This document shows positions 1-8,296 of a DNA stretch of 64,000 nt, piece by piece. The stretch lies in assembly GCA_037443645.1 (NCBI GenBank), contig JBBINY010000007.1:1-64000 (forward strand), given 5' to 3'. Under the pieces are notes generated by a model. The model was given only the letters and a program-made list of their open reading frames with translations, was not told the DNA's origin and did not search any database. The DNA comes from UBA2336 sp037443645. Its GTDB lineage: Bacteria > Bacteroidota > Bacteroidia > Cytophagales > Cyclobacteriaceae. How positions within the stretch are numbered: position 1 is the stretch's first letter; each line of letters begins with the position of its first letter. The position numbers and the translations under genes are program-made.

Positions 1-66
1 GGGTTGACAGTTCTGTGCCCTGAAATCCCGCACGAACGCAAAGCCGCAAAACGTTACCAGTAATTT
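1..66. repeat. Right end of an upstream attC-like element (partial)
   Basis: The window opens inside a short GC-richer stretch containing CCCGC and ending ACGTTACCAG at about 53-62. The tail GTTACCAGT (55-63) is complementary, 8 of 9, to ACTGGCAAC just after the following gene (1802-1810). That is the end-to-end complementarity expected between the start of an integron-type cassette and the 5' arm of its own attC. Only the right end is visible, so the element is partial. The attC interpretation is inference from this pairing; the bases do not match the classical GTTRRRY core exactly. Confidence 0.45.
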
Positions 67-104
67 TTATTCTTTAATGAAGATTCTCCAAAACGACAGA
101 TAAG

Positions 105-1796
105 ATGAAGTTACCCGAACCAGTAAGCAGAACATTTACCGGACTAATTTCCGACATAGAAAAAGGTCAAATCAAGATTCCCCAGTTTCAAAGAGACTTC
201 GTATGGGACATCAAGAAGTCATCGAAACTAATGGACAGCATAATCAAGGGCTATCCAATCGGGACATTTATATTTTGGAAAACAGATGAACGACTACGTT
301 CGGTTAGAAATCTTGGAAACTTCAAACTACCACCTCCCAATGATGGCGACTTCATTGACTATGTTCTCGATGGACAGCAAAGACTAACAAGTCTATTTGC
401 CTCATTAAAAGGAATTAAGATTTCAAGAGAAGAAGGAAAACTGGAGAATTACGATGAAATGTATGTTAACCTTGAGGCAACCGAGGATGACGAGATTGTA
501 ATAATCGACAAAACTAATTTTGAGAATCACCAACTTATAAAGCTTAACGACCTATTATACGGCTCGATTTCACTACTAAACTCTTACGACACTAAGTATC
601 ACACGAAACTGGACGACTATAGAACAAGAATAAACTCGTACAACTACTCGATTATTCTAATTCGAGACGCCCCACTTGACATTGCTACCGAAATATTCAC
701 AAGGATTAATGAAGGCGGAAAGCCTTTGACAGTTTTTGAAATAATGGTTGCCAAGACATTTGATGCTGAAAAGAATTTTGACTTGGCGGAAAAATTTGAA
801 AAACTAATTGACGATTTAACTGAAGTTGGTTACGACACAATTTCAGACGCCATCGTTCTCCAAACAATTTCATTGCTATTGGACAAAGAATGCAAGCGAC
901 AGACAATTCTAAAGCTGAATAAGAAGAAGTTTATTGAAATATGGCCTGATGCAATTGACGCTATCGAAAAAACGGTTGACTATTTCAGAGGGTTTTATAG
1001 AATCCCGGTTTCACAATTACTGCCCTACAATGCATTAATTGTTCCATTTGCATATTTCTTTTATCACCACAAGGACAAGCCGACAGGAAATAAACAAAAG
1101 TTTCTGCAGGACTTTTTTTGGCGCGTTTCACTTGGGACAAGGTACTCATCTGCGGTTGAGAGCAAATTGGCACAAGACATTAAGCGAATTGACTCTATAT
1201 TAAATGACGAGTTGCCGAGATACGATTGGACGGTTGATACCAGTCCAGAGATTTTTGACAAGACGGGTTTCTTTAGCACAAGCAGTAGTTGGATAAAATC
1301 AATACTTTGCATTTATGCCTATCATCAGCCAAAGTCCTTCAATGACAGTTCAATAGTTCATATTAGCAACGATTGGCTCAAACAAGCAAACAGTAAGAAT
1401 TATCATCATTTTTTCCCAAGAGCTTACTTAGACAAAAAGTTAAAGGACATTGACTATAAGAATTTCTGGATTAACCATATTCTCAACATCACCATTGTTG
1501 ACGACTTCTTAAATAAGCGAGAGATAAAGGCAAAGGCTCCATCTATTTACATGAGGAAATTTAGCCGACACAATAAAGAAATAGATGAGACAATGAAATC
1601 GCACTTGATAAACGACATTGAAAAATATGGAATCTGGGAGGACGACTACGACAGATTTTTAAAACAACGAGCAAGGGCGGTAAGCCGAGAAATGAAAAAA
1701 AGAATTATTGAACAAGACTCGGACATGACAATGAAAGCGGAGGTAATTGACGAACTTGACCAGGTGAGTGAAATTGAAGGGACAGAGAAAGAATAA
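105..1796 (+). CDS. DUF262/DUF1524-type protein (GmrSD-like)
   Basis: A 563-residue protein with the DUF262 signature at the N-terminus: IPQFQRDFVW at residues 25-34 and LDGQQRLTSL at 88-97. A DUF1524/HNH-like motif (HHFFP at about 434-438, followed by NHILNIT and N-R-I) lies in the C-terminal third. Fused DUF262-DUF1524 proteins include the GmrSD modification-dependent endonucleases and related phage-defence genes, where the DUF262 half uses NTP and the HNH half cuts DNA. That role is inferred here, not shown. No partner gene is adjacent. The gene is visibly AT-richer than its neighbours and sits between folded attC-like sequences, which suggests horizontal acquisition as a single-gene cassette. 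ATG at 105 lacks a Shine-Dalgarno sequence. Confidence 0.85.
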   Translation: MKLPEPVSRTFTGLISDIEKGQIKIPQFQRDFVWDIKKSSKLMDSIIKGYPIGTFIFWKTDERLRSVRNLGNFKLPPPNDGDFIDYVLDGQQRLTSLFASLKGIKISREEGKLENYDEMYVNLEATEDDEIVIIDKTNFENHQLIKLNDLLYGSISLLNSYDTKYHTKLDDYRTRINSYNYSIILIRDAPLDIATEIFTRINEGGKPLTVFEIMVAKTFDAEKNFDLAEKFEKLIDDLTEVGYDTISDAIVLQTISLLLDKECKRQTILKLNKKKFIEIWPDAIDAIEKTVDYFRGFYRIPVSQLLPYNALIVPFAYFFYHHKDKPTGNKQKFLQDFFWRVSLGTRYSSAVESKLAQDIKRIDSILNDELPRYDWTVDTSPEIFDKTGFFSTSSSWIKSILCIYAYHQPKSFNDSSIVHISNDWLKQANSKNYHHFFPRAYLDKKLKDIDYKNFWINHILNITIVDDFLNKREIKAKAPSIYMRKFSRHNKEIDETMKSHLINDIEKYGIWEDDYDRFLKQRARAVSREMKKRIIEQDSDMTMKAEVIDELDQVSEIEGTEKE

Positions 1797-1800
1797 AAAC

Positions 1801-1979
1801 TACTGGCAACAAAAGGTTTGTGCAATGGCGGGGGTTCGGTGTCCTCATAACGATCGTTATCTTTATGTGCATTGTCACGGGGGACACGATACAACTGGTC
1901 GGCCTTAGCATTCCGCTTCGCTCCATTGCTAAGTCCTCCTAAACCCCGCCCGTCACAAGCACCAACGGTGCCCGGTAAC
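1801..1979. repeat. attC-like imperfect palindromic element
   Basis: This non-coding stretch of about 179 nt after the DUF262 gene folds back on itself. The outer left arm (ACTGGCAAC, GGT, GTG, GGCGGGG at about 1802-1834) pairs imperfectly with the right arm (CCCCGCC, CAC, ACC, GTGCC at about 1942-1973). Inside are GTGTCC/GGACAC, the perfect palindrome ATAACGATCGTTAT (1847-1860) and a CTTAGCA/TGCTAAG hairpin around 1914-1933. The layout resembles an integron attC hairpin with a long variable terminal structure. It also lies between two convergent genes and could act as a terminator. Confidence 0.5.
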
Positions 1980-2018
1980 AAAGTATTTCAGTACAACGCC
2001 TGGCTGGATGGAGCCGGT

Positions 2019-3266
2019 TTACCGGGTCTCTGTGTTCCTTACCGGCCTGATCCGAACATTCCCCGCATTGTACTTTCCCTGAACACAAATTTTATAGAAG
2101 TCGGACGGGTACTTGCGCACATCCAGCACAACCCTGCCGGTGGAATTTTTTACACGGGCCAGCCGGTGCCATGCATCGTCCCGGCCTGTTTTAAAATGAT
2201 CCGTGGTTGAAATAAAAATATCCGAGCGTCCTTCGGGGTTGATCACATCCCAGGTAAGGGTAATGCAGGTGCCGGAATGCACAGCCTGCACATTAGCCAA
2301 CGATGCCTGCCCGATAAATGGCACTCCATCAAGTTCACAAGCCAGCCGCTCCGGGATTTTTAAACCCAGGTGCCGGGCAAGGGTTGGCATGATGTCAACG
2401 GCAGCCGGCTGGTTGCGGAAGCGCGGATTGAGGTTTTTGCCGTTCGTCACTATCCACACGGTCCGCTCGCGTATGCTATGGCCGCCATGTCCTTTTCCGG
2501 AAACGGAATCCCGGCCATGGTCGGTTGTTACTACAATCATCCAGTTCTCGTCAGCGTGTTGCTGGCGGTATTGAATGGCCTGCCACACCCGGCCAACCTG
2601 TGCATCGGCCTTGCGGATGGCGTCTTCATATTCCGGGCTGTGGCCATAGCGGTGCCCCACATCATCGGTGTACTCCAGGTACACCCACGACAGGTCCGGG
2701 CCAACGTCACGAATGTACCGGGCCGCTTCCGTTGAAACGTAATCATCAATCGCCAGAATGTACCGTTTCTCCGGATCGTGAGGAAACTTTTCTTCGTCCA
2801 GCTCAAAGCCGTCAAACGAATAATCGATGTCTAGCGCACCGGCTTGCGGCAGGCCTTCGCCCAGCAGTTTGGTGCGGTTATCAAGCCACGTGGAAAAAAT
2901 TGCCGTGTGCAGGTTAGGATTGTGTTGTTCGGCCAGGCGGAATAGGTTCCAGTACTCATAATTGGGTTCTCTGATGGCATTGTCCCACACGTTGTGCTTG
3001 TTCGACCAGGTGCCCGTTAACACATGGTTATACCCCACAGCTGAAACGGTAGGCGACTGGCTGTAGGTATTTTTTATTCCTCCGGTATAGGCTCGCATAT
3101 AACCTCCGGTTGAAGCTATTTCATCCAGAAAAGGAGTTGACGTTTTCTCCAGGGCATCGGCCGAAATGCCGTCAAGGATAATAAGAACCGCTTTGTGCTG
3201 TGCGCTGGCCAGCAAGCAACTGCTTGCAAAAACCACGAGAATACAAATGCGTATTGTTGTTTTCAT
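2019..3266 (-). CDS. Exported alkaline phosphatase-superfamily enzyme
   Basis: A 415-residue protein of the alkaline phosphatase/nucleotide pyrophosphatase (phosphodiesterase) superfamily. It starts with a signal peptide (MKTTIRICILVVFASSCLLASAQ), so it acts in the periplasm or at the cell surface. Metal-site elements in order are ILDGISAD near the mature N-terminus, a Thr/Ser-rich segment (SPTVSAVGYNH) that would hold the nucleophile, EYTDDVGHRYGHS, and TTDHGRD followed by GHGGHS. The substrate is unknown. The start was placed at the ATG at 3266 rather than an upstream codon because it gives the signal peptide and overlaps the previous stop as ATGA, implying translational coupling to the membrane-protein gene upstream. 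Confidence 0.85.
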   Translation of the reverse strand: MKTTIRICILVVFASSCLLASAQHKAVLIILDGISADALEKTSTPFLDEIASTGGYMRAYTGGIKNTYSQSPTVSAVGYNHVLTGTWSNKHNVWDNAIREPNYEYWNLFRLAEQHNPNLHTAIFSTWLDNRTKLLGEGLPQAGALDIDYSFDGFELDEEKFPHDPEKRYILAIDDYVSTEAARYIRDVGPDLSWVYLEYTDDVGHRYGHSPEYEDAIRKADAQVGRVWQAIQYRQQHADENWMIVVTTDHGRDSVSGKGHGGHSIRERTVWIVTNGKNLNPRFRNQPAAVDIMPTLARHLGLKIPERLACELDGVPFIGQASLANVQAVHSGTCITLTWDVINPEGRSDIFISTTDHFKTGRDDAWHRLARVKNSTGRVVLDVRKYPSDFYKICVQGKYNAGNVRIRPVRNTETR

Positions 3267-3724
3267 TTTCTGGGAACAAACTCCGGCAATACCGTTTCGC
3301 CAAATAAATAAATGGCCACCGAAAAAACCGTTGCCCACCATACAGCACTGATAAACATGTAGAGCAAAATTTTTTCTTTCGGACTTCCGAACGCCACCGC
3401 TAAAATTGTTCCGCCAATGGGCGTAAGAAGGAGCGGTGTAAGAAATGCCACACCGGCCATGCCATACTTTTTCCAGATGCCGATAAACTTTCGGTTACCG
3501 GGAGAAAATTTTTTGCTTTTGCTGAAAAACCGGTCGATAATTTTACTGCGCAGCCAGTCGCCAAAAAAAGTGAAGGCTGTTACACTGCCCATCATGCCCA
3601 CTACCGTAGCACCAATGGTGGTGATGAGGTGCAGCCCAACTGCATAACCCCCCAGCGGACCGAAAATAAACTTTACTGAACTGGAGACGGCTACCGGCAG
3701 CGCTTTCAAAATTTCTTCCCACAT
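3263..3724 (-). CDS. Small integral membrane protein
   Basis: A 153-residue protein with hydrophobic segments near residues 20-55 and two more between about 85 and 145, separated by a basic loop (KSKKFSPGNRKF). The GxAFLTPLLLTPIGG stretch recalls the small multidrug-export/SNARE-associated type of small membrane protein (PF06695-like), but this is a weak resemblance and no substrate can be named. It lies 6 nt downstream of upp and overlaps the following phosphatase gene by 4 nt (ATGA), so the three are probably one transcript. Confidence 0.7.
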   Translation of the reverse strand: MWEEILKALPVAVSSSVKFIFGPLGGYAVGLHLITTIGATVVGMMGSVTAFTFFGDWLRSKIIDRFFSKSKKFSPGNRKFIGIWKKYGMAGVAFLTPLLLTPIGGTILAVAFGSPKEKILLYMFISAVWWATVFSVAIYLFGETVLPEFVPRK

Positions 3725-3730
3725 AGTTGC

Positions 3731-4375
3731 TTACACCTTTTCGCCATAGCATAAATCACCTGCATCACCCAACCCCGGCACAATGTACGATTGGGCATTT
3801 AGTTTTTCATCAAGCGCCCACGTCCAGATGGTGTGAGGTGATTTTACTTTCTCCTCAATATAGGAAACGCCCTCCGGTGCCGCCACCAAAGCCGCAACAT
3901 GAATGTGGGCAGGGGTGCCATGGGCACCGAGCGCTTGTACCGCTTTTACAAATGATTTTCCGGTGGCCAGCATCGGGTCAACCAGGATTACCAGCCTTCC
4001 ATCCAATGCGGGTGCCGCCAGGTAATCCAGTTGAATCGTGATCTCCTCGCTATTTTCTTTTCGGGCCGCACCGATAAAGCCACAATCGGATGACGTGAAG
4101 TATCGCTGAAAACCGGTGAAATAGGGCAAGCCAGCCCGCAGTACGGTTATCAGCACAGGCTGCTGATCCGGCACCAAAATACGCGACTCGCCCAGCGGAG
4201 TCTGGACGGTGCGCCCGGCATAGCGGAGTTTCTTTGAAATCTCATACGCCATCAACTCGCCCAGCCGTTGCATGTTATTCCGAAATCGCTCCCGGTCGTG
4301 CTGAACGGTCTTATCCCGTAACTCCGAAAGAAATTGATTGGCAATGGAATGTTGGTTATTCAGTACAATTAGCAT
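3731..4375 (-). CDS. upp: Uracil phosphoribosyltransferase
   Basis: A 214-residue type I phosphoribosyltransferase that converts uracil and PRPP to UMP in pyrimidine salvage. The PRPP loop is VDPMLATGKS and the uracil-binding C-terminus is PGLGDAGDLCYG, the hallmark of Upp (usually PGLGDAGDR.FGT). The family normally has GGS after the PRPP-loop Thr; here it is GKS. The ATG at 4375 was preferred to a GTG two codons upstream. It is the first gene of a minus-strand operon, divergent from the peptidase gene across only about 40 nt, so both promoters must lie in or beyond that gap. Confidence 0.93.
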   Translation of the reverse strand: MLIVLNNQHSIANQFLSELRDKTVQHDRERFRNNMQRLGELMAYEISKKLRYAGRTVQTPLGESRILVPDQQPVLITVLRAGLPYFTGFQRYFTSSDCGFIGAARKENSEEITIQLDYLAAPALDGRLVILVDPMLATGKSFVKAVQALGAHGTPAHIHVAALVAAPEGVSYIEEKVKSPHTIWTWALDEKLNAQSYIVPGLGDAGDLCYGEKV

Positions 4376-4416
4376 GGGCACTTTTTTCTAATCAAAATTT
4401 AGGATAAAGTTGTCAT

Positions 4417-5394
4417 ATGAACAGCGCTGGAACGGGGAAAAAGGTAAAACGCGTGCAACAACCCGCAGGGTATAACATAAACAGCACCCTGTTGAAGCAA
4501 CTTTGTGCCATTCACGCCCCATCGGGTGAGGAATTTGCAGTAAAAGAGTTTCTGTTGCATTACATTGCCAAAGCTTCCAACACCTGGAAAGTCCGGCCCC
4601 AGATCATCCATGGCAATGAATTTCAGGATTGCCTGCTGTTGAAATTTGGCAAGCCACGAACGGCCATCTTCGCCCACATGGATACGGTAGGCTTTACGGT
4701 ACGCTACTTCAATCAACTGCTCACCATTGGCAGTCCGGATGCAGGGGCCGGCACCCGGCTGGTGGGTAGCGACAGCCTGGGAGAAATTGAGTGCAAACTT
4801 GAGTTTGATAAAGAACACCACGCCTTCTGCAAATTCGGCCGCACCATCGAACGCGGAACCTCGCTTACCTATAAACCCGATTTCATAGAAACCAACCACT
4901 ATATTCAATCGCCTTACCTGGATAACCGGCTGGGTGTTTATAATGCATTAAAAGTTGCCGAAACGTTAAAAGACGGAGTAATCGTCTTCTCGTGCTGGGA
5001 AGAGCACGGTGGCGGATCGGTTCCCTACCTGGCACGATATATCCATGAAAAATGGGGCATCACCCAGGCGCTTATCTCCGACATCACGTGGGCATCGGAT
5101 GGTGTGGAGCCGGGAAAGGGCGTTGTTATTTCCCTCCGCGACCGAAATATTCCGCGAAGAACATTCATGAACCGCATCATCGGCATTGCCGATAAAAGCA
5201 AACTGGATTATCAGCTCGAAGTCGAGGGAATGGGTTCAAGCGATGGAAGGGAGTTGCAGCTATCGCCTATTCCGTTCGACTGGTGCTTTGTGGGAGCCCC
5301 CCAGCAATTCGCGCACACTCCCCATGAGAAAGTGCACAAGCACGATGTGAAAACCATGGTGGCCATGTATCGCACGCTGATGACCGCGTTATGA
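4417..5394 (+). CDS. M42-like zinc metallopeptidase
   Basis: A 325-residue cytosolic peptidase of the M42/M20 clan. Metal-ligand motifs are visible in order: AHMDTVGFTV, SPYLDNRLG, CWEEHGGGS, the GSSDGRE segment and a C-terminal HTPHEKVHKHD. The DNR and EE motifs fit M42 tetrahedral aminopeptidases, which trim short peptides, although the protein is slightly shorter than usual. There is no signal peptide. The next gene starts within its stop (ATGA at 5391-5394), so the two are translationally coupled. Exact specificity cannot be read from the sequence. Confidence 0.8.
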   Translation: MNSAGTGKKVKRVQQPAGYNINSTLLKQLCAIHAPSGEEFAVKEFLLHYIAKASNTWKVRPQIIHGNEFQDCLLLKFGKPRTAIFAHMDTVGFTVRYFNQLLTIGSPDAGAGTRLVGSDSLGEIECKLEFDKEHHAFCKFGRTIERGTSLTYKPDFIETNHYIQSPYLDNRLGVYNALKVAETLKDGVIVFSCWEEHGGGSVPYLARYIHEKWGITQALISDITWASDGVEPGKGVVISLRDRNIPRRTFMNRIIGIADKSKLDYQLEVEGMGSSDGRELQLSPIPFDWCFVGAPQQFAHTPHEKVHKHDVKTMVAMYRTLMTAL

Positions 5395-5969
5395 AAAACA
5401 AACTTGCAGTTGTTTTGTCTTTTTTCGTTGTGCGGCTGTGGGCGCAGGATGATTTTTTTACAACGCTATCCGAAGCCGCGATTGAACTTACCACTCACCG
5501 GGTTGTGTATACACCGGCCTACATGGCTATCGCCTACCCAAACGGAGATGTTCCGGCCAACACAGGCGTTTGCACCGATGTGATTATACGTGCCTACCGC
5601 AAGCTGGGCATTGATCTGCAAAAGGAAGTGCATGAAGACATGCTCAGGAATTTTGACGCCTATCCGAAAATCTGGGGCCTGAAAAAACCCGACACCAACA
5701 TTGACCACCGCAGGGTTCCGAACCTGAGGACCTTCTTCGGCCGGCACGGAACACCGCTTAACGTTTCAGGAAACCCGTCTGATTACAAGCCGGGCGACAT
5801 TGTAACGTGGAACCTACCCGGCAACCTTCCGCACATCGGTATCGTGGTGAATAAAAAATCTGATGATGGGAACCGTCATCTCATTGTACACAACATCGGC
5901 AACGGGCAGGAACTCTCAGATTGCCTGTTCACGTACGCCATTACGGGTCATTACCGGTACAAAAAGTAA
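5391..5969 (+). CDS. Exported DUF1287 protein
   Basis: A 192-residue secreted protein with signal peptide MKNKLAVVLSFFVVRLWAQ. The mature part matches DUF1287 (PF06940): GVCTDVIIRAYRKLGIDLQK, then DTNIDHRRVPNLRTFF, then PGDIVTWNLPGNLPHIGIV and a C-terminal HNIGNG. The Cys and His positions recall NlpC/P60-like papain folds, so a periplasmic amidase or peptidase role is possible but unproven. It overlaps the M42 peptidase gene by 4 nt; co-expression with a peptide-degrading enzyme suggests a shared job in peptide turnover, which is inference. Confidence 0.85.
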   Translation: MKNKLAVVLSFFVVRLWAQDDFFTTLSEAAIELTTHRVVYTPAYMAIAYPNGDVPANTGVCTDVIIRAYRKLGIDLQKEVHEDMLRNFDAYPKIWGLKKPDTNIDHRRVPNLRTFFGRHGTPLNVSGNPSDYKPGDIVTWNLPGNLPHIGIVVNKKSDDGNRHLIVHNIGNGQELSDCLFTYAITGHYRYKK

Positions 5970-5983
5970 TTCTGCTTTTATTC

Positions 5984-5991
5984 TATTTTTG
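5984..5991 (+). promoter_or_regulatory. -7 box (TATTTTTG) before hpt
   Basis: TATTTTTG matches the Bacteroidota -7 consensus TAnnTTTG and ends 6 nt before the hpt ATG. No clear -33 TTG lies at the expected distance. If used, the transcript would begin at or very near the start codon. Confidence 0.4.
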
Positions 5992-5997
5992 CGCTCC

Positions 5998-6525
5998 ATG
6001 AAAATCAAAGACCTCAATTTCAAGAAATTCATACCGGCCTCTAAAATAAGTGCCAGGGTGAGTGAACTCGCGCATCAGATTCACACCGATTATTCATCCA
6101 AAACGCCCCTGTTCCTGCCCATCCTCAACGGATCGTTCATGTTTGCAGCCGATCTGATCCGACAGGTAAATCTTGAGTGCCGCGTTTCCTTTGTAAAGCA
6201 TGCGTCATACCAGGGCACGGCCAGCACGGGCCAACTGAAAACACTGATCGGGTTGAGCGAAAGTATTTTTAATCAGGATGTTCTGTTGGTGGAAGACATC
6301 ATGGACACCGGCCTCACGTTAAGCAACGTGGTGGAGGAGATGCGCAGTTTAGGAACACGTTCGGTAGAGATTGTAACGCTCATCCGCAAAGCACCGGCAC
6401 GCGAGCATGCTGTACAACCCAGATACATCGGCTTCGACATCGAAGATGAATTTGTGGTTGGATACGGACTCGATTATGACGGACTGGGCCGCAACCTGCC
6501 CGATATCTACAGAACAACCACTTGA
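5998..6525 (+). CDS. hpt: Hypoxanthine phosphoribosyltransferase
   Basis: A 175-residue purine-salvage enzyme making IMP/GMP from hypoxanthine/guanine and PRPP. The PRPP-binding loop is VLLVEDIMDTGLTLSNVV, preceded by VSFVKHASYQGT (flexible-loop region). The C-terminal FVVGYGLDYDGLGRNLPDIY is typical of bacterial Hpt. An open frame begins further upstream inside the DUF1287 gene, but the ATG at 5998 gives the normal family length. It is followed 59 nt later by adk, so nucleotide-metabolism genes cluster here. Confidence 0.93.
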   Translation: MKIKDLNFKKFIPASKISARVSELAHQIHTDYSSKTPLFLPILNGSFMFAADLIRQVNLECRVSFVKHASYQGTASTGQLKTLIGLSESIFNQDVLLVEDIMDTGLTLSNVVEEMRSLGTRSVEIVTLIRKAPAREHAVQPRYIGFDIEDEFVVGYGLDYDGLGRNLPDIYRTTT

Positions 6526-6584
6526 TTTTAGTATCTTCGCCCACTTAATTCAAAGACCCGGATTATTCACCTTAACCAAACGCC

Positions 6585-7157
6585 ATGATCAACCTTGTCA
6601 TCTTTGGCCCTCCGGGGGCCGGTAAGGGTACACAAAGTGAAAAACTCATCAGCAAATATGGATTCGTGCACATCTCCACCGGTGATCTGTTCCGGTGGCA
6701 CACCAAAAACGAAACACCACTGGGAAAGAAAGTGAAGGAGATCATGAACAGCGGTGCTCTGGTGCCCGATGAAATCACCATTGCAATGCTGAAGGAGGAA
6801 CTGGATAAAAATCCGCAAGCCAAAGGATTTTTGTTTGACGGATTTCCGCGCACCGTAGCACAAGCCGAAGCACTCGATCGTTTTATGCAGGAAAATGGCA
6901 CCGCCATTCATCACGTGGTTGCATTGGATGTGAACGAGCAGGAATTGCGCGACCGCATTGCCAAACGCAAAGCCATTGAAAACCGGGCCGATGATGAAGA
7001 AGAAAAATTAAACAAACGGATCACAGAGTATTTCGGCAAAACCATTCATGTGCTTCCTTACTATGAAAGTAAAAAACGGCTTGCCCGGGTAAATGGTGTG
7101 GGTAAAATCAATGAGATTTTTGCCAGCATTTGCGCTGTGATCGACCGCGGAAAATGA
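6585..7157 (+). CDS. adk: Adenylate kinase
   Basis: A 190-residue enzyme interconverting ATP + AMP and 2 ADP in the cytosol. It has the P-loop GPPGAGKGTQ at residues 8-17, the AMP-binding segment STGDLFR and the FDGFPRT motif. It is the short-LID form: the segment after DRIAKRKAIENRADD lacks the Cys4 zinc lid of longer adenylate kinases. Its stop codon overlaps the start of a 43-codon micro-ORF (ATGA at 7154-7157), and obgE follows. The order adk-obgE is common in Bacteroidota. Confidence 0.95.
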   Translation: MINLVIFGPPGAGKGTQSEKLISKYGFVHISTGDLFRWHTKNETPLGKKVKEIMNSGALVPDEITIAMLKEELDKNPQAKGFLFDGFPRTVAQAEALDRFMQENGTAIHHVVALDVNEQELRDRIAKRKAIENRADDEEEKLNKRITEYFGKTIHVLPYYESKKRLARVNGVGKINEIFASICAVIDRGK

Positions 7158-7285
7158 TACCGATTTATCCCGATCCGAATAAACCCATACCCCGCGGTGT
7201 TCAGCGAAGGGTAAACCGGATTGTTGCGGGTTACCTGGTTGCTGTTGTGGTACTCTCGCTTTTTTTCTACTGGCTTGCACGCTGA
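7154..7285 (+). CDS. 43-residue single-pass membrane micro-protein
   Basis: This small reading frame starts in an ATGA overlap with adk and ends with TGA 3 nt before the obgE ATG, filling the gap exactly. The predicted protein has a Pro-rich N-terminus (MIPIYPDPNKPIPRG), a basic stretch (QRRVNR) and a C-terminal hydrophobic helix (IVAGYLVAVVVLSLFFYWLA) ending in Arg. The overlap with adk and the clean single-TM design argue for a real gene. Its function is unknown; conservation in related genomes would decide. Confidence 0.6.
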   Translation: MIPIYPDPNKPIPRGVQRRVNRIVAGYLVAVVVLSLFFYWLAR

Positions 7286-7288
7286 TCA

Positions 7289-8281
7289 ATGTCTTCGCCT
7301 AACTTCATTGACTACGTTAAATTCTGTTCACGCTCCGGCAGCGGAGGGGCTGGATTTGTGCACTTTCACCGCGAAAAATTTGTACCCAAGGGCGGCCCTG
7401 ACGGTGGCGATGGCGGACGGGGCGGCCATGTCATCCTCCGTGGCAACGAACAACTCTGGACATTGCTCCATCTTAAATACCGGAAACACGTAATCGCTGA
7501 AAACGGAAAGCCGGGTGAAGCACAGAACTGCACCGGTGCCGAAGGCAAAGACAAAATCGTGGATGTACCGTTGGGCACAACAGCCCGGTATGCCGAAACG
7601 GAAGAGAAAATTGTTGAGATAACCGAACACGGGCAGGAGTTCATCCTAACGCCCGGAGGCCAGGGCGGCAAAGGCAATGCCTTCTTTGCCACTTCCACCC
7701 GGCAGGCACCCAACTACGCACAACCCGGTGAGCCCGGAAAGGAAGAATGGATTGTGCTGGAACTGAAACTGCTTGCCGATGTGGGGCTGGTTGGATTTCC
7801 GAATGCCGGGAAGTCAACCCTGCTTTCGGTAGTTTCTGCAGCCAAACCCAAAATTGCCGACTACCCCTTTACTACGCTAACGCCCAACCTTGGGGTAGTT
7901 TCTTACCGCGATAACCAATCCTTTGTGATGGCCGATATTCCCGGCATTATTGAAGGTGCGGCCGAAGGCAAAGGATTAGGTATTCGTTTTCTCCGGCATA
8001 TCGAGCGAAACGCCATGCTGTTGTTCCTGATACCGGCCGATTCAAAGGACATCGCCAAGGAATTTGAAATACTGCTTAATGAATTAAGGAAGTACAATCC
8101 CGAGTTGCTGGATAAGAAGCGCCTGCTTGCCGTCTCAAAATCGGATTTGCTGGATGATGAACTGAAGACTGCGATGGAGAAGGAATTGCCTGCCGGTTTG
8201 CCACATGTATTTATCTCTTCCGTTACCGGGCGAGGCATACCGGAACTCAAAGACCTGATCTGGAAGCAACTTCACACCTGA
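7289..8281 (+). CDS. obgE: GTPase Obg
   Basis: A 330-residue ribosome-assembly GTPase. The N-terminal Obg fold (about 1-160) is Gly-rich (GSGGAGFVHFHREKFVPKGG, GGDGGRGGH). The G domain follows with G1 GFPNAGKST at about 168, DIPGIIEGAAEGKGLG (G3 and switch II) and SKSD (G4). The protein stops after the G domain, so the C-terminal OCT domain of many Obg proteins is absent, as is common in this phylum. It acts in late 50S assembly and stringent signalling by family knowledge. It lies directly after adk and the micro-ORF, probably in one transcript. Confidence 0.95.
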   Translation: MSSPNFIDYVKFCSRSGSGGAGFVHFHREKFVPKGGPDGGDGGRGGHVILRGNEQLWTLLHLKYRKHVIAENGKPGEAQNCTGAEGKDKIVDVPLGTTARYAETEEKIVEITEHGQEFILTPGGQGGKGNAFFATSTRQAPNYAQPGEPGKEEWIVLELKLLADVGLVGFPNAGKSTLLSVVSAAKPKIADYPFTTLTPNLGVVSYRDNQSFVMADIPGIIEGAAEGKGLGIRFLRHIERNAMLLFLIPADSKDIAKEFEILLNELRKYNPELLDKKRLLAVSKSDLLDDELKTAMEKELPAGLPHVFISSVTGRGIPELKDLIWKQLHT

Positions 8282-8296
8282 CGTTTTTCCGTCAAT

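Noticed and set aside
2525..2917. 130-codon plus-strand frame opposite the phosphatase gene
   Set aside because: Low-complexity Pro/His/Arg-rich translation, typical of an antisense shadow in a GC-rich stretch.
4399..4908. 169-codon frame antisense to the M42-like peptidase gene
   Set aside because: Entirely within a confident gene and lacks protein-family features.
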